From the NCBI GenBank assembly GCA_002361175.1, contig DESG01000146.1:1-15048 (forward strand): 15,048 nucleotides of DNA, read 5' to 3'. The stretch is from Lachnoclostridium sp. UBA3320. Lineage in GTDB: Bacteria > Bacillota > Clostridia > Lachnospirales > Lachnospiraceae. The notes beneath the pieces are model-generated. The model made no database searches. It saw nothing but the letters and a program-made list of their open reading frames with translations, and was not told the origin of the DNA. Shown here piece by piece: positions 7,550 through 14,977 of the stretch; the stretch's first letter is position 1; every line of letters begins with the position of its first letter. The translations under genes and the position numbers were made by a program.

Positions 7550-8986
7550 TTGAAAAGCGTATGGGGCAATCTGCTGTACAACCTTAGAAGTATGCATTTT
7601 CAAGTGTTTTGTATACTGTTGTGTGTAGGTTTAATACCTATAATATTTTTATTTAGAGTTATAACAAATACATATGATACCCAGATGATTTCACAACGAA
7701 CTGACGAATTGCAGTCATATGGCACAGTTGTTTCTAACTTAGTTGTATCAACAGGATATCTTTCTGGACATACTTCATCTGAGGTGGACAGTGAAACAGA
7801 AGAAATAGCCAATATTTACCAGGGGCGTATAATTATTGTCGATAAGGATTTAAGAATACTAAGAGATACTTATGGGCTTGAAGAAGATAAAACCTTGATT
7901 TCTACGGAAGTAGTAAAGTGCTTTGGAGGAAACAGTGAGAAAAAGTATGTAAATGATTTAGGTGAATATATGCAGCTTACTATGCCTATAGTAGACCCAC
8001 AGCTTGATGAAGTATGTGGTGTAATAGTTATAAGCTATTCTGTCAAAAACTTAGAAAATATTTCACATAAAGTATCACATAGGGTGCTTTTCCTGCTTTT
8101 GGGAATTGCACTTATTATAATCATTTTGTCGTTTGTATGCTCCCTTATACTTACAACACCTTTAAAAAAAGTTACCGATTCAATTAATGATATATCAAAA
8201 GGCGATATGGATATAAAACTGGATATGCATGGATATTCGGAACTTGTAAAGATTTCAGAGTCATTTAATCAAATGATAGATGTTATAAGAAAACAGGAAA
8301 ATTCAAGGCAAGAGTTTGTTTCTAATGTATCACATGAGTTAAAAACACCTCTTGCTTCAATGAAAGTGCTTTCTGATTCACTTCTTATGCAGGAAGGTAT
8401 GCCAGAGGAGATATACCGTGAATTTCTAGGCGATATAACTACAGAAATTGAAAGGATGACACAGATAATCAACGACTTACTTTCAATGGTAAAGCTTGAT
8501 AAGGACAATGCAGTTATGCAGGTAACTAATATAAGCATAAATGAACTTCTTGAGCAGCTTCTTAAACGACTAAAGCCTATCGCTGCAAAGCGAAATATAG
8601 AACTTGTATTTGAAAGTTATCGTCCTGTTATGGCAGATGTTGACGAAGTAAAGATATCAATAGCACTTAACAATATTATTGAAAATGCAATTAAATATAA
8701 CTATGATGACGGCTGGGTAAGAGTAACATTAAATGCAGACCACAAATTTTTCTTTGTGACAGTGCAAGATTCAGGGGTTGGAATACCAGAGGATTTACAG
8801 GACAGTGTCTTTGAAAGATTTTACAGAGTGGACAAGGCAAGGTCAAGAGAGACAGGTGGTACAGGGCTTGGACTTGCAATTACAAAAAATGCTGTTCTTC
8901 TTCATAGAGGTTCAATAAAACTTTATAGCAAAGAAAAAGAGGGAACTACATTTACAGTTAGAATTCCACTTAATTATATCCCTTAG
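7550..8986 (+). CDS. HAMP-domain sensor histidine kinase
   Basis: The 478-residue membrane kinase is the cognate partner of the preceding regulator. A first membrane helix (about 17-37) and a second (179-201) bracket a roughly 140-residue extracytoplasmic sensor region. A HAMP linker (about 200-252) follows. The HisKA box FVSNVSHELKTPL carries the phospho-acceptor His262. The ATPase domain shows the N box (NNIIENAIKY), G1 (DSGVGIP), F box (FERFYR) and G2 (GGTGLGLAI), all intact. A TTG start at 7550 is chosen because AGGAGG (7537-7542) lies seven bases before it and no ATG is close; the first in-frame ATG (residue 15) has no ribosome binding site. The architecture resembles PhoR/WalK-like kinases, but there is no visible PAS domain. 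The signal is unknown. Confidence 0.95.
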   Translation: MKSVWGNLLYNLRSMHFQVFCILLCVGLIPIIFLFRVITNTYDTQMISQRTDELQSYGTVVSNLVVSTGYLSGHTSSEVDSETEEIANIYQGRIIIVDKDLRILRDTYGLEEDKTLISTEVVKCFGGNSEKKYVNDLGEYMQLTMPIVDPQLDEVCGVIVISYSVKNLENISHKVSHRVLFLLLGIALIIIILSFVCSLILTTPLKKVTDSINDISKGDMDIKLDMHGYSELVKISESFNQMIDVIRKQENSRQEFVSNVSHELKTPLASMKVLSDSLLMQEGMPEEIYREFLGDITTEIERMTQIINDLLSMVKLDKDNAVMQVTNISINELLEQLLKRLKPIAAKRNIELVFESYRPVMADVDEVKISIALNNIIENAIKYNYDDGWVRVTLNADHKFFFVTVQDSGVGIPEDLQDSVFERFYRVDKARSRETGGTGLGLAITKNAVLLHRGSIKLYSKEKEGTTFTVRIPLNYIP

Positions 8987-9005
8987 AAAGGAAAGGAAAT
9001 TTATT

Positions 9006-9968
9006 ATGAAACCATGCCAGTTTATTTTAATATGTATTTTGGCAATGTGTTTTTGTGCATCATGTGGAAGAGCTGAAAAATATGAAGGGTATTATATATT
9101 TGGAATTGATGCTAATGAGACAAAAGTGGCATATGAAAAATACACTCCAACTTCAAAAGATACTAATGGGCTTATCACAGAATTTTTAGACAGAATGTCA
9201 AATGAACAGAAAGATATGCATATAAAAAAAGCAATTCCTGATGATGTTATTATAGACAATTATGTTGTATCAGAAGAGGGCAATCTCTCTGTTTATTTTA
9301 ACTCTTCATATGGCAACTACACAGGTGTGCTTGAAATACTTAGGCGAGCAGCTATTGTAAAGACGTTATGCCAAATACCAGAAATAACAGGTGTTCAGTT
9401 TTATATTGCAGGACAGCCGCTTACTGGTTCAAATATGGAAGCAGTAGGTGTTATGTATGCAGATGATTTTATAGATAATACAGGTGGAGAAACCAGTTAT
9501 AAGCAAAATGCCACACTGAATATGTATTTTGCCGACCACAGAGGTACTTCACTTGTTGAAGTGCCAGTGGAGATAACTTATGATGCAGCAATTCCACTAG
9601 AGCAACTTGCGATTGAGCAACTTATGAAAGGTCCTTATTCTATAGATGGTGTTAATAAAGATACAGTGCTTTCTACAATACCAGAGGGCACAAGGCTTAA
9701 TAAAGTTACAGTAAAAGAAAATACTTGTTATGTAGACTTTTCATCTGAGTTTTTAAATAAACGAAAGGCTATAACAGCCGATGTTGCAATTTATTCTGTT
9801 GTAAATACACTTGTCGAGCTTCCTACAGTTAATAAAGTGCAGTTTAGTATAGATGGTGAACAGGTTCTTGAGTACAGTGATACAATGAAATTTGGTGAGC
9901 CATTTGAAAGAAATCTTGATTTAGTGCTTTCAGGAGTAACTATTTCATCGAACAAAAAGGAGGGATAA
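9006..9968 (+). CDS. GerMN-domain lipoprotein
   Basis: The 320-residue protein begins with a signal peptide ending near Cys20 in FCASCGR. This would be a lipoprotein site with an unusual Cys at -3; Ala and Ser at -2 and -1 are normal. Five cysteines fall in the first 20 residues. Two GerMN-like repeats follow, at about 30-150 and 170-305. Both carry the typical end pattern: a run of positions with Ala-Ile/Val, then TLCQIPEITGVQFYIAGQPL in the first and TLVELPTVNKVQFSIDGEQV in the second. GerMN domains occur in the spore protein GerM and in envelope lipoproteins next to two-component systems. Here the gene starts 19 bases after the kinase, so an accessory role for the sensor at the membrane surface is a reasonable inference. 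AAAGGAAA (8992-8999) precedes the ATG. Confidence 0.88.
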   Translation: MKPCQFILICILAMCFCASCGRAEKYEGYYIFGIDANETKVAYEKYTPTSKDTNGLITEFLDRMSNEQKDMHIKKAIPDDVIIDNYVVSEEGNLSVYFNSSYGNYTGVLEILRRAAIVKTLCQIPEITGVQFYIAGQPLTGSNMEAVGVMYADDFIDNTGGETSYKQNATLNMYFADHRGTSLVEVPVEITYDAAIPLEQLAIEQLMKGPYSIDGVNKDTVLSTIPEGTRLNKVTVKENTCYVDFSSEFLNKRKAITADVAIYSVVNTLVELPTVNKVQFSIDGEQVLEYSDTMKFGEPFERNLDLVLSGVTISSNKKEG

Positions 9969-9973
9969 TAATA
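9958..9973 (+). promoter_or_regulatory. Strong ribosome binding site facing an ATA codon before comEC
   Basis: AGGAGG (9958-9963) lies inside the last codons of the lipoprotein gene. Seven bases later comes ATA at 9971, in frame with comEC; two more ATA codons are at 9965 and 9968. No ATG, GTG, TTG or CTG occurs in this frame between the stop at 9917 and the TTG at 9995. The site decides between an ATA start and the distant TTG. Confidence 0.6.
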
Positions 9974-9994
9974 AAAAGACCAGCAGTATGGATA

Positions 9995-12352
9995 TTGACC
10001 ATGCTTGTTATACTCTTTTGTCTGTACAGGTGTTTCTTTTCAGAAAAAGATGATGCTCGTTACTATATAATGGATAGTATTTTTGATGACAAAATAGAAG
10101 CCAAAATAACAGGCATGGTATACAGTTATAATGACAAAGAAACATATCTTAAAGATGTATATATAAATATTGATTCTGATATTTCTTATCAACTTGCAGA
10201 CTTATTAATCTATAAAGTACCCCATTTTAAACTAGGTAGTTGCTTAGAAATTTATGGCACTATTTATAAAACTGAAACTTCTTCTAATCCTGGACAGTTT
10301 AACCAGAGAGAGTATTTAAGAGAAAAAAATATTTATTACACGGCAGTTGCAAAGTCTGTAACTGTATCTGCAAGTCAAAATAGTGATAATTCTTATAAAA
10401 GTATCTATAATATATATTTAGAAAAAATCCAAAATTTAAAAGAAAAACTTACAGAAGTGTACAGCAAAGCACTTCCCGAAAAAGAATGTGGTATAGTAAC
10501 TGCAATGTTACTTGGAAACAAAACACTTCTTGATATGGATATAAAAAAACTTTACCAAGAAAGCGGTATAGGACATCTGCTGGCAATAAGCGGACTGCAT
10601 ATTTCAATAATTGGCATGGCAGTGTATAAACTTGTGACAGCATTGTTAGTGTTTATATGTAATATTATAAAACGCATATACAGGTTTGTATATAGAGTAG
10701 ATGATATAACACTTGGATATCTTAAAATGACAAACTGCATGTGTATTGCTATACGAAGCATTTCTACATTTATATCTATAACTTTTATTATTATGTATGG
10801 TTATATGACAGGTTTTAGTACATCTGTAACCAGAGCTGTAATAATGACAACAATAATGCTATTTGCACCGATTATAAGACGCAGTTATGATATGCTTTCA
10901 GCAATGGGCATAAGTGCTGTAATTATACTGCTTAAAAAGCCATTTGCAATATATTCATGCAGCTTTTTACTTTCATTTGGTGCAGTTGCAGGAATTGGTA
11001 TTGTTTATCCTGTTTTAAAAAAGATGTATTCAAAAAAGAATAAAAATCCCAGAAAAAATAATTTATTTGCAGATACATTGTTATCAAGCCTTGCAATACA
11101 GCTAACAACACTTCCGTTTATACTGTATTTTTACTATGAATTTCCATTGTATGGCATATTTATAAATATTATTGTAATACCACTTGCATCTATACTTGTA
11201 ATAATATGTGCAGCAGGAGGTGTTGTTGGTTTAGTATTTATGCCATGTGCAAAGTTTATTCTTGGAAGCGCATATATCATTTTAAATATATATGAAATTG
11301 TATGCAGAACTTTTGCAAAACTTCCATACAATATAATTATTACTGGAAAACCTGATATATGGCAAATAGTTGTTTATTTTATACTGCTTGCTGCTTCACT
11401 GATAGTAGTATATTGGTATGAAAACAATACAGAAAATGATATAGAGAATAATTATATGTATAGTATAAAGGCAATTTTTTTGATAAATATATCTTTGGCT
11501 TTTTTTATAATAACTATAGTTAATACATATACAAAAAAATATAATGGAGTTAAGGTAACTTTTCTCGATGTTGGGCAGGGTGATGCTATTTTTATACAAG
11601 ACAACAGTCAAACAACATATCTTATAGATAGTGGAAGTAGTAGTATAGATGGTGTTGGCGATTACAGAATAATTCCATACCTTAAATGCAATGGCATAAA
11701 AAATATAGACTATATGATAATGACACATAGTGACGAAGACCATATTTCGGGGCTTAAAGAGATTTTACAGCAGTCACGCACAGGAATTAAAACAGCAAAC
11801 CTTTTACTTCCAAATCCTGATATTTCCTGCAAGGAAGAGGCATATTACGAAATAGCAGAGCTTGCCAGTGAAAATGGCGTAAATACGGCTTATATAGAAG
11901 CAGGCGATACTCTTTTAGGAAAGAATGAATTTAGTATACGGTGTCTGCACCCAGAGACAGGTTTTAATGCAGAATCAGCTAATGCATATTCAACAGCTCT
12001 AAGTATAGTATATGGAAATACTTCATTTCTTCTAACAGGAGATATAGAGGGAAATGGAGAAAATGCACTTTTAGAAAAACTTCAAAATGACAATACACTG
12101 CCTGTAAAGTACAATATTTTAAAAGTTGCACATCATGGCTCTAAAAACTCAACTTCTGATGAATTTTTAGAAAGAGTGTCACCAGATATTTCTATAATAT
12201 CATGTGGAAAAAATAATACATATGGACATCCACATAAAGAACTGCTTGAAAGGCTGCAAAATGCAAATAGTGACTGGATTGCTACAAAAGATGCAGGAGC
12301 AATAACGGTATTAAGTGATGGGAAAGAAATAAAAACAGAATGCTATAAATAA
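9995..12352 (+). CDS. comEC: ComEC/Rec2-family DNA-uptake channel
   Basis: ComEC forms the membrane channel that takes single-stranded DNA into the cell during transformation. From the first conventional start (TTG, 9995) the protein has 785 residues. An N-terminal DUF4131-like region is followed by the Competence domain, with LAISGLHIS at 196-204 and many membrane segments to about residue 500. The C-terminal metallo-beta-lactamase-like domain shows LDVGQGD (524-530), THSDEDH (577-583), LTGD (680-683), VAHHGSK (711-717) and GHPH (744-747). This is the full-length ComEC plan with the nuclease-like domain intact. The frame is open upstream, and the eight codons from ATA 9971 would add a Lys-Arg start and complete the first helix (AVWILTMLVILFCLY). 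The strong RBS fits that start, so the true N-terminus is probably 9971. It is last in the operon; no clear terminator follows. Confidence 0.93.
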   Translation: MTMLVILFCLYRCFFSEKDDARYYIMDSIFDDKIEAKITGMVYSYNDKETYLKDVYINIDSDISYQLADLLIYKVPHFKLGSCLEIYGTIYKTETSSNPGQFNQREYLREKNIYYTAVAKSVTVSASQNSDNSYKSIYNIYLEKIQNLKEKLTEVYSKALPEKECGIVTAMLLGNKTLLDMDIKKLYQESGIGHLLAISGLHISIIGMAVYKLVTALLVFICNIIKRIYRFVYRVDDITLGYLKMTNCMCIAIRSISTFISITFIIMYGYMTGFSTSVTRAVIMTTIMLFAPIIRRSYDMLSAMGISAVIILLKKPFAIYSCSFLLSFGAVAGIGIVYPVLKKMYSKKNKNPRKNNLFADTLLSSLAIQLTTLPFILYFYYEFPLYGIFINIIVIPLASILVIICAAGGVVGLVFMPCAKFILGSAYIILNIYEIVCRTFAKLPYNIIITGKPDIWQIVVYFILLAASLIVVYWYENNTENDIENNYMYSIKAIFLINISLAFFIITIVNTYTKKYNGVKVTFLDVGQGDAIFIQDNSQTTYLIDSGSSSIDGVGDYRIIPYLKCNGIKNIDYMIMTHSDEDHISGLKEILQQSRTGIKTANLLLPNPDISCKEEAYYEIAELASENGVNTAYIEAGDTLLGKNEFSIRCLHPETGFNAESANAYSTALSIVYGNTSFLLTGDIEGNGENALLEKLQNDNTLPVKYNILKVAHHGSKNSTSDEFLERVSPDISIISCGKNNTYGHPHKELLERLQNANSDWIATKDAGAITVLSDGKEIKTECYK

Positions 12353-12379
12353 AACTTTTTTTACAAATTTTTTTATGAA

Positions 12380-12411
12380 TGACAATATCTGTCAATGTGG
12401 TTTGATATAAT
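12380..12411 (+). promoter_or_regulatory. Extended -10 promoter with TGACA-N5-TGTCA palindrome
   Basis: TATAAT at 12406-12411 is preceded by TGA, giving an extended -10. The -35 region holds no good TTGACA at proper spacing. Instead it holds a perfect inverted repeat, TGACA (12380-12384) and TGTCA (12390-12394), separated by five bases. This layout suggests an operator in the -35 region of the YARHG gene. The binding protein is unknown. Confidence 0.5.
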
Positions 12412-12458
12412 ACAATAAACATAATATATGAACGGCAACAGAGAGGAGAGTATTACAT

Positions 12459-13232
12459 ATGGACAACAATTATTACAGCGAAGAACAACAAAACAACATG
12501 CAAAAGGTGTTTTACGAAGAACCAGTATCTGTTAAAGAATGGGTAATTACATTATTAATTATGGTGATTCCTATTGTAAACCTTGTTATGATATTTGTAT
12601 GGGCGTTTGGTAGTAAACAAAAAAAGAGCAAATCAAATTACTTTAAAGCTGCTTTAATTATGAGTGGTATTGCTATTGCATTTTCTATTGTGCTTTCAAT
12701 AATTATAGTAGTATTATTTTCAGCAGGAAGTAGTTACGCTTCACAACAAAATGATTTTACAAATTATTTAGAGGATAACTACGAAGGCGAAGATTATAAT
12801 TATAATAGTTCTTATATTGACAATGATAACTACTATAATGACTATTATGATTATGAAGATGGAAATTATGAGGATTATGAGGATTATGACTATTATGACG
12901 ATAATGAGTATGAGGAGGACGAAGATTGGGAAAGTGAAGATGAGGAAAATGATACGGAATTAGTTAATTCAGATTATGAGTATATCTTCCCTGATTCAGA
13001 TACAGAAAAATTAACAGAAAGTATGGCAGCAGTTCTTTCAAAAGAAGAACTCCGATTGGCAATCAATGAAATCTATGCACGACATGGAAGAAAGTTTGAT
13101 GATAAAAATTTACAAGAATATTTTAATGAAAAAGATTGGTATACTGGAACTATTGACGCAAAAGATTTTGATGAAAGTGTTTTTAATAAAACAGAAAAGT
13201 ATAATATACGACTTTTAAGCAAATATAGATAG
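12459..13232 (+). CDS. Two-helix membrane protein with acidic Tyr-rich segment and YARHG domain
   Basis: The 257-residue protein has a short polar N-terminus and two membrane helices (about 28-49 and 64-87) separated by a Lys-rich loop (GSKQKKSKS). The outer part starts with a segment of about 70 residues (99-167) made almost only of Asp, Glu, Asn and Tyr. A C-terminal YARHG domain (about 192-257) follows, with LAINEIYARHGRKF at 201-214 and the later WY and KYNIRLLSKYR pieces. YARHG domains are found at the extracellular end of bacterial membrane proteins; their ligand is not established. The Lys-rich loop would be inside the cell and both termini outside, although the first helix is atypical. 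GAGGAG (12443-12448) precedes the ATG by ten bases. The next gene begins 48 bases later and may be cotranscribed. Confidence 0.85.
   Translation: MDNNYYSEEQQNNMQKVFYEEPVSVKEWVITLLIMVIPIVNLVMIFVWAFGSKQKKSKSNYFKAALIMSGIAIAFSIVLSIIIVVLFSAGSSYASQQNDFTNYLEDNYEGEDYNYNSSYIDNDNYYNDYYDYEDGNYEDYEDYDYYDDNEYEEDEDWESEDEENDTELVNSDYEYIFPDSDTEKLTESMAAVLSKEELRLAINEIYARHGRKFDDKNLQEYFNEKDWYTGTIDAKDFDESVFNKTEKYNIRLLSKYR
12849..12899 (+). repeat. Imperfect 9-base tandem repeats coding for (D/N)-Y-(E/D)
   Basis: Within the acidic segment, units close to GATTATGAG recur. One copy lies at 12849-12857, and four adjacent copies run through 12864-12899 (AATTATGAG, GATTATGAG, GATTATGAC, TATTATGAC). Each unit is three codons, so gain or loss of copies would keep the reading frame. 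Confidence 0.6.
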
Positions 13233-13280
13233 TAATACAACATATATATACAGATGCAAAATTATATAGGAGAACAATAA

Positions 13281-14105
13281 ATGGATAGACGCAGCTTTTT
13301 TATAAAAATATGTCAAGAAAATCATGGCATTATACGCAATAACTCATATGAATGTAATGGTAAAAAGATACAGCTTAATTATTCCTGCAAAGAGCATCAA
13401 TGTGTAGAAGTTCTTACACCAGCTAAAATATATGATATACAAAATGACAAACAGGGATTTTTTAAATCATCTTTCAGATATTCAGATAGATGTGATATAC
13501 AGGTGGTCAACGCTGATAGTTACAAATATCCTACAGAATTAGTTATGAATTTTGCCAATGCTGTACATCCAGGAGGCGGTTATTTGCATGGTGCTTTGGC
13601 ACAAGAAGAATGTCTTTGCAGAGAGAGCACTTTATATGCCTCTATCAGTTCAAATACAGCAAAGGAAATGTACAATGCAAATACAAGAAATAAAGAAATT
13701 TTTGATACTGAATATATACTGCTTTCTCCATATGTAGAGGTATTTCGCAATGATGCTCTTGGACTTTTGGAAAAACCATATACATTAGCAGTTATGACGA
13801 TTGCTGCACCTAACAGACTTTATGGAAAAGCAAAAATGGCAAACCAGAGTGATGTTGCAGAATATATGAAGAAAAGAATCCGCCAGTACCTAATATGTGG
13901 GGCATATTATGGCTACAGAACAACAACACTAGGAGCATGGGGCTGTGGAGCATTTGGCAACGATGCTAAAGATGTGGCAGGGTATTTTAAGGAAATATTG
14001 ATAAACGAAGGATATCAGAAATATTATGATAAGATACTATTTGCAGTTTATGATACAACAAATGAGCAATATAGATATAATGCTTTTAAGAAAGCCTTCC
14101 AGTAA
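13281..14105 (+). CDS. Microbial-type poly(ADP-ribose) glycohydrolase (TIGR02452 family)
   Basis: The 274-residue protein matches the TIGR02452 / PARG_cat_microb family, a macrodomain-fold enzyme that cleaves ADP-ribose from ADP-ribosylated targets. The signature is clear: MNFANAVHPGGGY leads into Gly98-Gly99-Gly100, then seven residues and Gln108-Glu109-Glu110, giving GGG-X7-QEE with the catalytic glutamate pair present. CRESTLYASI follows, as expected. The C-terminal part contains TTLGAWGCGAFGND and FAVYDTT, typical of macrodomain ends. The length is normal and there is no signal peptide, so it acts in the cytoplasm. AGGAGA (13268-13273) lies seven bases before the ATG. No ADP-ribosyltransferase is visible in the window, so its substrate is open: phage- or toxin-derived ADP-ribosylation or an endogenous target are both possible. 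Confidence 0.92.
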   Translation: MDRRSFFIKICQENHGIIRNNSYECNGKKIQLNYSCKEHQCVEVLTPAKIYDIQNDKQGFFKSSFRYSDRCDIQVVNADSYKYPTELVMNFANAVHPGGGYLHGALAQEECLCRESTLYASISSNTAKEMYNANTRNKEIFDTEYILLSPYVEVFRNDALGLLEKPYTLAVMTIAAPNRLYGKAKMANQSDVAEYMKKRIRQYLICGAYYGYRTTTLGAWGCGAFGNDAKDVAGYFKEILINEGYQKYYDKILFAVYDTTNEQYRYNAFKKAFQ

Positions 14106-14132
14106 TAAAGCTGGCAATTAATCCGACATAAT

Positions 14133-14167
14133 ATGTCTCCGGCAGTCCACAATTCTGCCAGAGACAT
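14133..14167. terminator. Bidirectional hairpin between convergent genes
   Basis: ATGTCTCCGGCAG (14133-14145) pairs with CTGCCAGAGACAT (14155-14167) around a nine-base loop, a 13-base stem with one mismatch. That mismatch becomes a G-U wobble in RNA read from the minus strand. It lies between the ends of the PARG gene (14105, plus strand) and the XRE gene (14178, minus strand), as expected of a shared terminator. The flanking T-runs are short on both sides. Confidence 0.65.
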
Positions 14168-14177
14168 TCTTGATATA

Positions 14178-14531
14178 TTAATGGGCTTTGGATTTCTCCC
14201 TACTTTGAAAGGCTTCTATCATCAGATTTATACTATTTTCAATTATTTTAATTTCATCTTGTGATAGATATTGCAAACGGTTTAATATGCCAGATACATC
14301 AGTTTGCCCACTTTTGCCCATTAATATATAGTCGCTAGAAACGCATAGTGTATTACAGATTTTAATAAGAGTTGGGATAGATGTTCCCACAATGCCACGT
14401 TCTAGGTCAGAAATGTATTGTGTTGAAACATCTATTTTATCCGCTAATTTTTCCTGCGTATATCCTGATATTTCTCGTGACTGTTGAATACGTCTGCCTA
14501 TTTGTACATTGACATCTTTGCGTTTTTTCAT
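14178..14531 (-). CDS. XRE-family helix-turn-helix transcriptional regulator
   Basis: The 117-residue protein has a Cro/C1-type helix-turn-helix at about residues 8-70. IGRRIQQSREISGYTQEKLA, VSTQYISDLERG and IPTLIKICNTLCVSSDYIL follow the order and spacing of the XRE fold. The remaining 45 residues form a short helical tail (SQDEIKIIENSINLMIEAF) of the kind seen in small chromosomal XRE regulators of Clostridia, probably for dimerisation. On the minus strand AAAGGTGG (14542-14549) precedes the ATG by ten bases. The gene is convergent with the PARG gene and divergent from the zinc-ribbon gene, with a 173-base space between the two starts. Control of its own promoter or of that neighbour is possible but not shown. 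There is no partner toxin-like ORF beside it. Confidence 0.9.
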   Translation of the reverse strand: MKKRKDVNVQIGRRIQQSREISGYTQEKLADKIDVSTQYISDLERGIVGTSIPTLIKICNTLCVSSDYILMGKSGQTDVSGILNRLQYLSQDEIKIIENSINLMIEAFQSREKSKAH

Positions 14532-14704
14532 ATTATAAATACCACCTTTCGTTTCTATAATCCTTCATAATACATAAGGGAAGTAATTTAAGTAACCGAG
14601 CAAGACATTTATATTCAATAATAGTATGGACTTTTAATAAATTATTAGATACAAGATTATTGGATAAATTTGAGAAAACTGACAGATTAAAGGAGATTAC
14701 TAAT

Positions 14705-14977
14705 ATGTTTTGTAGATATTGCGGAAATGAAATAAATGATAATTCTAAATTTTGCCCAAACTGTGGCAGAGAAATTGGTACAGGTAACTTAGTTGTTCCA
14801 AATAATATAGAGCCTATTAATAATGCTGCTAATAATACCAATAAAGAACCTAGTCCTACAGTTGTACATGTTACCAATGAAATAAAAAAAGATGATTCAG
14901 TATCATGTATTGGGTGTCTTGGGTATATATTTCTTCTTATCATAATACTTTCAATATTGGAGAGTTGTGTTGCGTAA
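14705..14977 (+). CDS. Zinc-ribbon protein with C-terminal membrane anchor
   Basis: The 90-residue protein starts with a zinc ribbon: Cys3-x2-Cys6 and Cys17-x2-Cys20, each followed by Gly, the standard zinc_ribbon_2 form. An Asn/Pro-rich linker of about 45 residues follows, then one hydrophobic helix (about 69-85) at the very end, so the protein is tail-anchored with the ribbon probably in the cytoplasm. The open frame extends to 14660, but AAAGGAG (14689-14695) fits the ATG at 14705, and that start puts the ribbon at the N-terminus as in related proteins. Two more cysteines (68 and 71) flank the helix start and one lies near the end. Function is unknown. The gene is divergent from the XRE regulator. 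Confidence 0.8.
   Translation: MFCRYCGNEINDNSKFCPNCGREIGTGNLVVPNNIEPINNAANNTNKEPSPTVVHVTNEIKKDDSVSCIGCLGYIFLLIIILSILESCVA

Noticed and set aside
11396..11743. Minus-strand open frame of 115 codons inside comEC
   Set aside because: It overlaps the lactamase-domain coding region and its residue composition is that of AT-rich antisense sequence.
12353..12377. Possible terminator after comEC
   Set aside because: There are two T-runs but no GC-containing stem, so an intrinsic terminator cannot be claimed.
14533..14943. Minus-strand open frame of 136 codons opposite the zinc-ribbon gene
   Set aside because: It is antisense to a gene with clear CxxC motifs and a good RBS, and its product matches no recognisable family.
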